DNA of 52,523 bases from positions 1 to 52,523 of the IMG/VR virus record IMGVR_UViG_3300047560_002701; one strand, given 5' to 3'. Source of the stretch: a virus. The translations under genes and the position numbers were made by a program. Shown in pieces: positions 23,076-35,300 of the stretch. The notes beneath the pieces were generated by a model. The model saw nothing but the letters and a program-made list of their open reading frames with translations. It did no database searches and was not told the DNA's origin. The stretch's first letter is position 1. The number at the start of each line of letters is the position of its first letter.

Positions 23076-26000
23076 TGGATATTGTAAAAACTTCACTCTT
23101 AGTACCTTCACAGTTACCTGAGTTTATCAGGGACGATGAAAATTATTCCAATTTTGAACTGTTCCTCAAATCATATTATGAGTGGATGGAACAGGCCAAT
23201 AATGTTCTGGGGTACTCAAAGAATTTATTATCTTATCAAGATATTGATGAATCATCAAACACATTTTTAAATTACTATGTTGGTGATTTTCTTCAGTACT
23301 TTCCTAAAGACTCTCTGATTTCACAAGAAACTGCATTAAAGGCTGGGAGAGAATTATACCAATCAAAAGGAACTCCAGCAGCATATCAATTCTTGTTTAA
23401 GGTCCTTTTTGATTCTGAGTTTGATATATTCTATACCAAAGAAGCTGTACTGAAAGCATCAGCAGGAAATTGGTATGTTGCTAAGAGTCTAAAGTTATCA
23501 ACAAATGACTATCGATTCTTAAACATAAACAATTATAGAATCTTTGGCGAGTCTTCAAAATCTATTGCTACCATTGAAAGTTCTGTTATTGTTGGTAACA
23601 AAATTGAAGTATTCATTTCCAACATCGAAAGATTGTTTGAGTCGGGTGAATTTGTTAGAGTTCTTGACAATAGAAATCAAGATGTAACAATAGACGGACA
23701 ATTATTAAGAGCTAAGATCGTAGGCCAGGTAAGTCAGGTCAATATTGATCCTAAAAACAGAGGTTTACAATACGTTGTAGGTGACCCTGTAATCGTCTAT
23801 GGTGGTCTGAATGATGCGAATGGTGTTGGTGCTATAGCAAGAGTTAAAGAAACCACAACGGGTTCTATTGAAAGAATTAACGTAATTAGTGGTGGGTTTG
23901 GTTACAGATTAAACCCAAACACAAAGATCAATATCACACCAACTAATGGTGCAGCGGCACATGTATTCTCTTATGATCCTGATCCTAAGAATACAGCTAA
24001 CGTAAACTTTGCATGTAATAATAGTATAACTTTCTCAAGATATACCACCATAGGCAATACAGTATATTCTTTTTTTGATCTGAAACCAGGCGCAAATGCA
24101 AACACAAGATTGGTTGATGCTCTAACCTTTGAATCATTCATAACATACCCAATATCATCAGTAAGATTGGATAATGGTGGTGGTGGATTTGCACAGACTC
24201 CACAAATTACAGCAACCTCTATATACAAAACCAATAATGATGCTGATATTGATATCAGTTCTTTGGGTATCCTTGGACCTATACAGATAATAAACCCAGG
24301 TTTAGGTTATGTTGCAAACGATAAGATTAGATTCTCGGGTGGTTATGGTTATGGTGCATACGGAAATGTAAAGACGGTCTCAGCAAACGGTCAGATATTG
24401 TCAGTAGAATATATTCAATCTACAGACGGAATATATCCACTGGGTGGAATGGGATATAAACTCAGTTCATTACCAACATTAAACGTGGAGTCTTCCAACG
24501 TTCTTGCATCAAATGCATCTCTTGTTGTCACCTCAATCTTAGGTGATGGTGCCGTGATGGTTCCAATCGTAAACAGAGTTGGTTCCATCAGCACAATAGA
24601 ACTTGTTGAAAATGGCGAAGACTATTCAAGTACACCTAATGTATCATTGAAGGTTCAAGATATTGTTGTGTCGAATGTATTCATCTCCAATCTTCCTAAG
24701 AAAGATGATATCATATACCAGGGTGACAGTTTATCTCTGTCAACTTATCAAGCAACAGTTAACTCCATTTCTCTGTTGACACCATATTCTGATCCACAAC
24801 AGTCACTTTATAATCTGAGAGTGTTTAATTACAACACCAATCCAGATACAAATAAAGAATTGAAGATTGATAGTAGAGGTATCGGCCTGGTTATGGCTAA
24901 TACCAAATATAGTTCTGACTATAATACTTTTGGTGTAAGAAACTACGGTGACGGATCAGCAAAGGCAACAGCATCATTCTTGAACGGTCTTGTTATCGGT
25001 CAAGGAACATACTTAAGTAAACGTGGCCACCTGAGTTCATTCAACGTACTACAGGATGAAAACTATAACAATTACACCTATCAGATAACTGTTAAAAAGG
25101 AAATTGCAAAGTATAGAGAAGTATTACTGAATCTTCTGCACCCAGCAGGAACAAAAGTTATTGGTAGATACTCATCCAAATCAAATTCAAGTTTCAATCT
25201 AGAAAGTTCAACAAGTTACTTTGATGGATTACCATTGAAGGCATACACAAATTATCCAGCATCGTCATTATCAATGACAGTGCCTATCATTGACAGAACA
25301 AATATTCTATTGTACTCTGAACAAATTGATAATGCAGTTTGGACAAAAGAAGGATCTATCACAGTATCTGCAAACAGCAGCATCTCTCCTGATGGAAGAA
25401 CTACAGCCGACTTGGTGACTTCTGGTTATAATGAAAGTGTATCTCAAACGATTAGTGTTGACAGTGGAAACACATACACTGTTTCTGTATACGTCAAAGC
25501 ACCGGAATTTACCTTAACTGTTGCAACACTTGATCTACAATTCTCAGACACATCAAACGGTTCTATTGCTTATATTGATTCAAATACGCAATCAGGAAAT
25601 GTAATAAGTACCTCTAATGTATTAAGTTCGGGTACGATTAGTTCTGGTGATGGATGGTATAGAATGTGGATGACTTATATACCCACATCAAACACAATAA
25701 CATTAAATACAAAATCATTAACTCTCGGAGTATCCGAATATAATGTTTGGGGATTCCAAGTAGAGAAATCTAATGTATTGACCAGTTATATTCCAACAAC
25801 TGCAAATTCAGTAACATATGGACCTGATATTTGGCAAGTTGTCAAGAGTAATAACACAATTGTTTTCGATAATCTGGCTGGTGCAAATATTGCAAACATT
25901 GTTTTTGCAAATAACACAATAGTAGAAGCACAACCAACAAACGGACCTTACATAAGTTCTGTTGTGGACTCGGTTGACTATACCACAAATACTGCTATAT

Positions 26001-26410
26001 TGAAAACCAACACTTGGTTGTTCTTTGCAAATGTAGCAACAGTTAGTGGTAATGTAGGTTCAAACGTAATAAATATTAAAACAGTAACCAACTCATATAA
26101 TATTATCAACAATGGTGTATACTCTAACCCATTGTATCCGGTAACTGATATTGTGTTTGTTGGAGATACAGTTGTTATAGCCAATAACTCACAGAGAACT
26201 GTAAATCATGTAGATTATATTAACAACATGATTTACCTGGATTCAAATTTAACAAGCAATGTTTCTTCTTACCTATCAGTTAGAAGAACCTTAAACACAA
26301 CAAACGTAAACATTTGGGGTCCTGTAGGAACAATTTACTATCCAGAATTGACTACAGAAGATGGCCGCAACCTAGTAACAGAAGACGATAGAATTATTAT
26401 CCTGGGGTAA
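23075..26410 (+). CDS. gp7: Baseplate wedge protein (gp7-like) with inserted binding module
   Basis: A 1111-residue protein starting directly on the gp6 stop (TAATG). The N terminus (LPEFIRDDENYSNFELFLK, YYEWMEQ) and RELYQSKGTPAAYQFLFKV fit the gp7-like wedge proteins of marine T4-like phages (T4 gp7 is 1032 aa). Four or more G.GY/GGGGF beta modules lie at about residues 265-525. Residues about 745-910 form a carbohydrate-binding-like insert (NILLYSEQIDNAVWTKEG, SPDGRTTADLV, GWYRMWMTY, WGFQVEKS). The end ELTTEDGRNLVTEDDR is typical for baseplate or fibre ends. Confidence 0.72.
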   Translation: MDIVKTSLLVPSQLPEFIRDDENYSNFELFLKSYYEWMEQANNVLGYSKNLLSYQDIDESSNTFLNYYVGDFLQYFPKDSLISQETALKAGRELYQSKGTPAAYQFLFKVLFDSEFDIFYTKEAVLKASAGNWYVAKSLKLSTNDYRFLNINNYRIFGESSKSIATIESSVIVGNKIEVFISNIERLFESGEFVRVLDNRNQDVTIDGQLLRAKIVGQVSQVNIDPKNRGLQYVVGDPVIVYGGLNDANGVGAIARVKETTTGSIERINVISGGFGYRLNPNTKINITPTNGAAAHVFSYDPDPKNTANVNFACNNSITFSRYTTIGNTVYSFFDLKPGANANTRLVDALTFESFITYPISSVRLDNGGGGFAQTPQITATSIYKTNNDADIDISSLGILGPIQIINPGLGYVANDKIRFSGGYGYGAYGNVKTVSANGQILSVEYIQSTDGIYPLGGMGYKLSSLPTLNVESSNVLASNASLVVTSILGDGAVMVPIVNRVGSISTIELVENGEDYSSTPNVSLKVQDIVVSNVFISNLPKKDDIIYQGDSLSLSTYQATVNSISLLTPYSDPQQSLYNLRVFNYNTNPDTNKELKIDSRGIGLVMANTKYSSDYNTFGVRNYGDGSAKATASFLNGLVIGQGTYLSKRGHLSSFNVLQDENYNNYTYQITVKKEIAKYREVLLNLLHPAGTKVIGRYSSKSNSSFNLESSTSYFDGLPLKAYTNYPASSLSMTVPIIDRTNILLYSEQIDNAVWTKEGSITVSANSSISPDGRTTADLVTSGYNESVSQTISVDSGNTYTVSVYVKAPEFTLTVATLDLQFSDTSNGSIAYIDSNTQSGNVISTSNVLSSGTISSGDGWYRMWMTYIPTSNTITLNTKSLTLGVSEYNVWGFQVEKSNVLTSYIPTTANSVTYGPDIWQVVKSNNTIVFDNLAGANIANIVFANNTIVEAQPTNGPYISSVVDSVDYTTNTAILKTNTWLFFANVATVSGNVGSNVINIKTVTNSYNIINNGVYSNPLYPVTDIVFVGDTVVIANNSQRTVNHVDYINNMIYLDSNLTSNVSSYLSVRRTLNTTNVNIWGPVGTIYYPELTTEDGRNLVTEDDRIIILG

Positions 26411-26413
26411 TCA

Positions 26414-28012
26414 ATGTCAACAGTTAAAATTTCACAGTTATCAGAGATAACTCATTTAAACACAAACACAGCCAACACACTAATTGTTGGTGTTGACATT
26501 CCATCAGGTGTCACTGGTAAAATAACAGCCACAACACTAGCACATGGACTGTACTCACACAATCCATTAAATGTGGGAAATAATGAAATTCTATTTCCAG
26601 ACACAGTAGGTCAATTTTCAGGTAATAGTTCAAATTACCTACAAGTTAATTTGCAAAACTTTGATGCAAACGGAACTGCTGACTATATTGTTACTGCTGA
26701 CTTGGGTAATGATGTAACAAGTTACATTGATATGGGTATAACCAATTCAGAATACTCAAATACAAATCCCTTTAACAGTCTAGGAACAGCAATAGAACAG
26801 CTCAGTGGTTACCTTTATGTTAAAGGAAATACTGCGGGTGGAAACCTAGTTATTGGTGTTACTGATCCTAACAGAGAAATACGTTTTATTTCTGGTGGTA
26901 TAGATAAAGAGAATGTAATATACACAATCTCAAACACTGGAATTATATTAAATAACAACAGCAATATCAAGTTTAAAGATTCATCACAACAAGATACGGC
27001 TGCGGCACCAGCAAATTATACACAATCTGCATTTGACAAGGCAAACACAGTAAACACATATGCTTACTCAGCCAATACCTGGTTGCAAGCAAACACTGGT
27101 TCTGCCTTGGCCGCAGCAAAAGTATACACAGATACCGCAAACACTTATATTCAATCAAAATACCTTGCAAACAATTCAGGCGCTTTGTTCAATGGTGTAT
27201 TAAACATTGGCGACAAACTAAATGTTAATGGTTCTGTGATTCTTGCAAATACTAATTTCTCTGCAACTCAAGCAGCATTCACCATAGCAGCATGTCCTAT
27301 TGGTGATATTCAAACACCATCAAATGATGGTTATATGATACATATATCTGGTAAACAGAATGTTGCATCTAGATTAGTTATCGATTCATTTGGTGCAAAC
27401 ACTTATGGTCTACTTGCGGGAAGAACTGCAAGAGGTACTCCTACTGCACCACAAGCTGTTGCAAATAATGATATTCTATTAAGAATGTCTGGTAATGGTT
27501 ACGGTTCTACTCAGTTTGCACCACTAGGTATTGCAAGAATTGATATTGTCGCATCAGAAACTTATACTGATGCGACAAGGGGTTCTAGAATTGAGTTCTG
27601 GAACATTCCAAATGGTTCCAATACACTCAACAGAATAGCAACATTCAATGGTGAATCTGTAGAATTTACTGGTCATGTAGAGCCTAAGAAAGGTTTTGTA
27701 TTAACACCAAATGTTATCTCTGGTTCTACAACAACTCTTAATATAGATATTGCAAACAACTCACTATATAAATGCAGTAGTACTGGTGGTTTGACCGTTA
27801 ATTTAAGTGGGTTCCAGTTTGGTAAAGTTGTTGAATTGTGGTTTGTTAATACTGCTGGTTCAACACAGACGGTAACTCATGGTTGTTATTCTAATAACTC
27901 TACCATTAACTCAACATCATTCTCAATGCCTGCATCAAGTTCTGCATATCTAAGATACTTCAGTATTAATGGTGACTTAGCTAACACTTATGTATCAATT
28001 CAACACGCATAA
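26414..28012 (+). CDS. Baseplate or fibre-associated structural protein
   Basis: A 532-residue protein beginning MSTVKISQLSEITHLN, a start I remember from structural proteins of marine T4-like phages. It contains Asn/Thr-rich fibre-like segments (SAFDKANTVNTYAYSAN) and a beta-rich C terminus (LWFVNTAGSTQTVTHGCYSN). It lies between gp7 and gp8, so a baseplate-attached fibre or plug is plausible. No enzymatic motif is visible. Confidence 0.6.
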   Translation: MSTVKISQLSEITHLNTNTANTLIVGVDIPSGVTGKITATTLAHGLYSHNPLNVGNNEILFPDTVGQFSGNSSNYLQVNLQNFDANGTADYIVTADLGNDVTSYIDMGITNSEYSNTNPFNSLGTAIEQLSGYLYVKGNTAGGNLVIGVTDPNREIRFISGGIDKENVIYTISNTGIILNNNSNIKFKDSSQQDTAAAPANYTQSAFDKANTVNTYAYSANTWLQANTGSALAAAKVYTDTANTYIQSKYLANNSGALFNGVLNIGDKLNVNGSVILANTNFSATQAAFTIAACPIGDIQTPSNDGYMIHISGKQNVASRLVIDSFGANTYGLLAGRTARGTPTAPQAVANNDILLRMSGNGYGSTQFAPLGIARIDIVASETYTDATRGSRIEFWNIPNGSNTLNRIATFNGESVEFTGHVEPKKGFVLTPNVISGSTTTLNIDIANNSLYKCSSTGGLTVNLSGFQFGKVVELWFVNTAGSTQTVTHGCYSNNSTINSTSFSMPASSSAYLRYFSINGDLANTYVSIQHA

Positions 28013-28020
28013 TAAAAACT

Positions 28021-29385
28021 ATGGCAAATAAACAACTCTTGACATACGGATCAAAATTATTTTCTGTAGAAAGTGTGTACTTCTCACCGGTTGTTACCAT
28101 TCCTCCAGAATATAAAATTATTTCATCTCTGTACTTTTTCCTATCAAAAGTACAACCATGGGATGATGATAATGATCCTGAAGCACCAAGACAAGATCAA
28201 AAATATTTAAAACAAGTTGCAAAAAATATTTTTATTGTTAAGCACATCACATCAGGTGATATTTCTCCTGTAATCAAAAGAATAGATTGGGAATCAGGAT
28301 CAATTTATGATTATTATCGTGATGACATTGATATGTTTCAAGAAGACGAGAATGGTTATCCTGTATTGAGTTATTATGTCAGAAACAGATACGATCAGAT
28401 TTTTAAATGTCTTTGGAACAACAACAATTCTGCATCAACAGTAGAACCATACTTTGAACCAGGCACATATGGAACAAACAACATATTCTCCGGTGCCGAC
28501 AATTACAAGTGGAAATATATCTACACGATTGATACTGCACTTAAAAATAGGTTCATGGATACCACCTGGATTCCTGTTCCTGCTACAAAAGGAACTGTTA
28601 ATCCACTTGCATCTGCTGCAGGTTACGGTAATATTGATGTAATCAATGTGACAAATGGTGGTTCTGGGTACGATCCCGCAAATGCAATCATAACCGTAGC
28701 GGTCACTGGAGACGGTTTAGGTGCAACCGGTACTGCATATTCATCAAACGGATCTATAACCAAGATTGAAGTCAATACTACTGGTGCAAACTATACCTAT
28801 GCAAACGTTTCGATAAGTTCTTCTAGAGGTACAGGTGCAGTAGCTATCGCGCCAGTATCACCTATCGGTGGCCACGGTTTTGAAATTGAATCTGAATTAG
28901 GATGTTCCCATGTTATGATTACTTCACAATTCAATGGTTCAGAATCGGGGCAACTACCAACTGATATGAGTTTCCACCAGGTTGGAATAATAAACAGTCC
29001 GGTAACCATCAGTTCTCCAAATAGTATTGCAAATGGAGCAATATACAAAACAACAACAGACTTAATTGTTTCTTCCGGTTTCGGTCTCTATCAAAGTAAT
29101 GAATATGTCTATCAGGGAAATAGTATAACAGACTACAGTTTTATTGGAAAAATTTTAAGTTTTGATCCAGCATCCAATGTTATTAAGTTAATAAATACAC
29201 AAGGAACATTAATTATCAATGCTCCTGTTTTTGGTGAATCTTCCAAAACTACAAGAACATTGTTGTCATATAACACTCCCGAATTTGTAACATTGTCTGG
29301 AAACATTTTCTATCTAGAAAATAGATCCGCAGTTCAAAGAAGTAGTGATGGCATAGAACAATTTAAAGTCGTACTAAGATACTAA
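28021..29385 (+). CDS. gp8: Baseplate wedge protein (T4 gp8-like)
   Basis: A 454-residue protein with gp8 signatures: YFFLSKVQPWDDDNDP, ISPVIKRIDWESGSIYDYY, and YFEPGTYGTNNIFSGADNY followed by KWKYIYTID. T4 gp8 is 334 aa; the extra length is mainly an inserted pair of GGSGY-type beta modules (about residues 205-285). gp8 is a dimeric wedge subunit that contacts gp7 and gp10. Confidence 0.85.
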   Translation: MANKQLLTYGSKLFSVESVYFSPVVTIPPEYKIISSLYFFLSKVQPWDDDNDPEAPRQDQKYLKQVAKNIFIVKHITSGDISPVIKRIDWESGSIYDYYRDDIDMFQEDENGYPVLSYYVRNRYDQIFKCLWNNNNSASTVEPYFEPGTYGTNNIFSGADNYKWKYIYTIDTALKNRFMDTTWIPVPATKGTVNPLASAAGYGNIDVINVTNGGSGYDPANAIITVAVTGDGLGATGTAYSSNGSITKIEVNTTGANYTYANVSISSSRGTGAVAIAPVSPIGGHGFEIESELGCSHVMITSQFNGSESGQLPTDMSFHQVGIINSPVTISSPNSIANGAIYKTTTDLIVSSGFGLYQSNEYVYQGNSITDYSFIGKILSFDPASNVIKLINTQGTLIINAPVFGESSKTTRTLLSYNTPEFVTLSGNIFYLENRSAVQRSSDGIEQFKVVLRY

Positions 29386-29394
29386 GGTAAAGAA

Positions 29395-32300
29395 ATGGCA
29401 CTGAATTTTAACGTTGATCCGTATTACGATGATTTCGACGCATCTAAAAACTTTCACAGAATATTGTTTAAGCCTGGTGTCGCAGTTCAAGCCAGAGAAT
29501 TAACACAATCACAGTCTATTCTGCAAGATCAGATAACAAAATTTGCAGATAACATATTCAAACAAAATTCTCCAGTAACTGGTGGACAAGTTACAACAAA
29601 CTTCAGTTGTTACTATATTAAACTGAAGTCAACATATAATGAAATTTCGTTTGACGTTACTGACTTTGATGGTCTTTTAGTACAAAATAGTACTGGTTCT
29701 GTAAGGGCCCGAGTTCTCGCAACTTCACCTTCAACAGGTGATGGTGGTGACCCACCAACACTGGTAGTATCTTACCTAACGCAAGGTCGTTTCGTTGATA
29801 ATGATATCATCTATGATACAAATTCAAATCTTGCAGCACAAGCAGTAGAAACTGAATCTACTGGCCTTAGTTCAACTGCATCTATTTCAAGAGGCGTTTT
29901 CTATACCTTAGGAAATTTTGTACAAGTAAACGAATCTACTGTTATTCTATCGAAGTATGATAACACACCAACACTTAGAGTTGGTTTAACAATCACAGAA
30001 AGCAATGTAGATTACATTGACGATCCATCACTTCTTGATCCTGCAATCGGTGAATCCAACTATCAGGCACCAGGTGCAGACCGTTACCTAATCTCACTGA
30101 AACTTGATTCCAGACCTATCCAGTTTGGTGATGATGCGGACTTCATCGAACTTGTCCGTATCGAGGAGGGTTCTGTATACAAAATGGTCGATGGTTCCGT
30201 TTATGCAACCATTGACGATTACTTTGCAAAAAGAGACTATGAAACCAATGGTGATTATGTAGTAAATGACTTCAAGTTAACACCAAAAACGGATACTGCT
30301 AACAGTCAGAACTACATCATGAGTGTTGGTAAAGGTCTGGCATATGTGCATGGTTATCGTGTTGAGAATCCTGCTCCTATTGATATCACATCACCAAGAG
30401 CAAGAACACAGGAATCACAGAACAACAATCCAGTTTACATCAATTACGGAAATTATCTGTATGTAAATAACGTTAGAGGCAATACCTCATTCTATGATGT
30501 AACTACTTCAGAATCTGTAGATATTCACTGTGTACCATACGAACACATTTCAACAAGCACACAGACTGCATATAACTCAACAGTAATTGGGGTAGCTAGA
30601 ATAAGAAATTTTGAGTTTGACACCTCACTTGGTTCATATTCAAACACTGCATCTTACATATACAAGGCGTATATACATGATGTACAAACATATTCACTAT
30701 CAGCTAACGTAGTATCTGCCACATCCAACTCAGTTGTATTGGCGACAAATTCTTCTTCTGCAAACGGTGCATATGTTGGTGTCAACATAACCATTTCAAA
30801 AGGAACAAATGCTGGCGACTATCGTTACATAACCAGTTATGATGCTGTTACCAGAACTGCAACCCTTAACCAAAACTGGACTGTTGTACCAGATTCAACA
30901 TCAGTATATATTCTAGACTTTGATATTAAAGATGCAGAATCTGTTGTAACTGCAACCAAAACATCAACACCTTATCTGTTACAGTCAAGATCAAATATTG
31001 CAACAAGTGGTAAGACTGGAAATGTGGCCAGTGGAGACACCATATTAGAGAATCCACTTGTACCAGAATTGATCTTCAATGTTGGAAATCAATATGTATC
31101 ATCAATAACAGATACATCATACACCACAACACAAGAATTTAGAAACATTGCTTTCACAAGTACTGGTGTTGGTTCAATTTCAGCACAATTAAACTATGAA
31201 GGTGAATATCTAAATATCATTAGACACCTTGGAACACCAGGAACAACTCTATCAAATGACCTGGTAAGACAAAACTATACCATTGTCTGTGTCAACAAGG
31301 GTTCTAATTCAACAATCAATGTTGGTGATGTCATTCCTTGGACCACACCAAATAGATCAGTAACACTTGATGATGATGCATCTATTGCAACATTCACTTC
31401 AAATGATCTTTCACCATTCACTGCAACCGTGATCGCAAAGGTGTTTGTGGAAAATGGTAATGACACCTCACACATTCTGAAGATTAAAAACTACATTAAG
31501 GCAAACGGTGCAACCATCGTCACCAACGGAACTCAAGTAAATGTAAACACATATGTTGATGATACTCCATTAACATCTTCAGGTCAAGTTTACATTAAAC
31601 AAGCAGGCCTTGTTGATCCTGGCAGAAAACAATCATTGTATCTATCTGACGTTAAAGAAGTTGTTAGAATCATAGACACACTGAGTGTTGATAATTTGCC
31701 AACTGTAGAGATGGTAAACAGTCCACTATATGACATTACCAACAATTACATATTCAATAACGGCCAAACCGATACGTTCTATGACCATGCATATCTGACT
31801 TTAAGACCGGGCGCAAGTCAACCAAAAGGTAACATACTGGTGTTCGTGAATTACTACCAACATTCTGGTGGTGATGGTTACTTCAGTAAGTTATCTTATA
31901 TTGATAATGCGACTCTAAATGATGATTACAAGAATCTTCCTGTTTACAGAAGTACTAGTGGTAAGGCATACAATCTGAGAGACTGTATTGATTTCAGACC
32001 AAGCAGAACAAATGCAACTACAGATTTTGTATTGAGAACATCAAATCCAGGTGACACCACAAAGAAAGGAACATACATTCCTTCTGACACAACAGTATTC
32101 ACTTGTGATTATGCATATTATCTGGGAAGAAAGGATAAATTGATTTTAACTAAAGACCGTTCGATACAGATTATCGAAGGTTCTCCTTCTTTAACTCCTG
32201 TTCCACCAGCAGAACCTGATGCATCTCTTGTAATTGCAATTCTGACACACAATCCATACACTGGGTATCTACCTTCTGAAACCAGTCCTAGAGGTCTTCC

Positions 32301-35300
32301 AGACCTATCTGTTGACAAGGTTCAACATAAGAGATATACGATGAGAGACATTGCTGGATTAGAATACAGAATAAGCAATGTCGAATACTACACATCACTG
32401 TCTCTGTTAGAAAAGAATGCAGAATCATTACAGATTTCGGACTCTTATGGACTGAACAGATTCAAGAATGGTATTCTTGTTGATGACTTCTCTGGATATT
32501 CCACATCTGATACCTATAGTGAAGACTTCTTCTCTTCTATCAATAGAAGAACTAGACAGATGACTTGTGCTCAATTGGTAAACAATTATCCTCTGAGAAA
32601 CTACAACCTGTTGCAGAATCTGGGTAACCTGTCACCATCAATTGCAGCTGCACTGAACTACACTATCAATAGAGATAATGAGGTTAATTACTACACATTA
32701 CCATATACCTCTGCGAATCTGACTTCACAGAAAATTGCAAGTAGATCAGTAAATATTAACCCATTCTCATTCTCTTTGAGTGAAGGTGTGGCCTCATTGT
32801 CACCAAACATCGACAACTGGGTTGACAATACAGCAGCACCATCATTATTAATTGTTGATCCTAATCTACAGGTATTCAGACAATCCAACACTGTAAACGT
32901 CTTGCAAGTAGGTGACTGGCAGACCATTTCTTCTGTGACAGTACAAACAGGATCAACAACTTCTTCTTGGGGTGGACAGACTGTGGAAGAAAACCACAGA
33001 GGTGAGGACTGGGGATTCGGCATGAACGTTGGTCGTGTTACCAACTGGGGAGGTTCATCAACCACATCATTCTTCCAAACGACCACACAGCAGTTACAAA
33101 ACAACATTATGGGTTTCTACAACAATATTGGAAACACATATTCGTTGAACAACGGTTACCTAACTGATATCAGTATTCTGCCATGGATGAGAGCTCAACA
33201 AATTGCTGTTAGAGTGAACAACCTGTTGCAAAATGCAACTCTGCATACATTCTTCGATGGCACCAATGTTGATGGTTATGTTAGAAAGGCCAACATTATC
33301 GAACTGACAAACGTATCAGGAACATTTGTTGATAATGATGTTGTTGGATATATGAGTGCTTCCAATTTCGTTCCTACTGCTAGAATTCTTGGTGTCAAGA
33401 ACTATGCAAACACCAACAGTGTTAGATTGTATGTGGCGGGTGATCCTTTCACAACACAATATTCTAACACTGCAACTCTGGTTAGTGCTGTATTCAACAC
33501 AAGTGGTTCTTACCAAAGTTCACCTGCAAGTGGTACAATATCTTCAACCAGTCACTACGGTGGTCGTGTACAGAGAGCAAACTCTTCAACACAATTACAA
33601 CTTAGCAACCTAGCACCGGCAATAAGTGGTTACTATAATGGTAATACCATTTCATTCATGACTGGTTCAAGTGCAGGTAGAAGTGCAATAGTATCAGGAT
33701 ATGACGGCGCAACAAAAACAATTACACTGAACTCTGCATTGACTTTTGCCAACAATGATATTTACTCGATAGGTGACTTCCATAGTGACACCGACGGTAA
33801 CTTCTATTGCATCTTTAACTTGCCAGCAAATGTCTTCCATTCAGGTGAAAGAGTATTCCGTGTTGACAATAGAATAGGAACAAACGCAAGCAGTTCCACA
33901 ACCCATGCACAAGCAAGTTTCTATGCACAAGGTTTGGCATCAACTTCACAAGCATTAGACTTTGGTGCTTCTCCATCAGGTGCAAAGAACACATTCACAC
34001 AAACAAACAACAGAACCCTTGTTTCAAACTTCTCACAAACATCAGAATCATCTTGGGCTGCATCAAACCCTTGGGATCCAGTTGCACAAACATTCATTAT
34101 TGACGCTGTTAACTATCCTAACGGTGTATTCTTGAAGAGTTTGAAAATATTCTTTGCAACCAAACCATCTATTGATAACTCACCAATTACACTTTCAATA
34201 GTGGGAACTTTAAATGGTTATCCAAATGGTGAAACACTGGACCACAGTATTGTAACTGTACCAAAAGATAAAGTGAAAACTTCTTCATCACCACACTATC
34301 TGGATCCAAATTCTTATACTGAATTTACATTTAATTCACCAGTTTATATTCAACCAAATACATTATATGCATTCATATTAAAGTCTGCATCAAATGAGTA
34401 TACACTTTGGTCTGCATTTAATGGTGATAGTGCATTGGCATCTTCTGTTAGAAACCTTCCAACAGATCCTCTACCATCATCAATCACTAAGATCAATTCA
34501 GCACCATATGTTGGAAGTTTGTTCAAGTCACAAAATGCACAGACATGGACAACAGACCAGAATGAAAGTTTGATGTTCACGATTGAAAGATGTGTATTCG
34601 ATATCACGAAGACGCCATCAATTAGATTCGTTGTTCCCAAGATGCTTCCACAAAGAGCATTGATCGAACAGAGTATCGAATATGTACTGAACGCAAACAA
34701 TGTTGTGGCTAACAACTCATCAACTTCAAATACAACAATGTATGTTGATGCATTTAATGTTACTACAACTGATTTCTTGCCTACTTCAACAACTATTCAG
34801 TATTCTTATTCATCTACATTGCCTAACGGTACATCACCAGGTACAATCAGTATCAATCCTGGTAAACTTGCAGCGTCAATGCCAGAGAACATACATCTGG
34901 ATGATGGAAATGGTAGAAGAATATTGGATGCAAACACTGATTCATCATTCTCTGTGTATGCACAACTTCTTTCTGTAAGTAACACAGTAAGTCCTGTACT
35001 TTCTGACGCTGGTCTTACAGTATATGCAATTGAACATAAGATCAATAACTGTGAATTGTCCAATACTCTAATCACTGTTGCTAATACAGGTTCAGGTTAC
35101 AATGCAAACACAACACTTGTAACAGTATCTGCACCAACAGGTAAGAATGGTGTACAAGCATATGCTGTTGCTAATGTTGCAAATGGTACAATTCAATCAG
35201 TATACATCACATACCCAGGTTCTGGTTATATTGAGACACCAAGTATAACAATTCTTGACGCAAATACAACTCCAGGAACAGGCGCTAATGTAATCATTTC

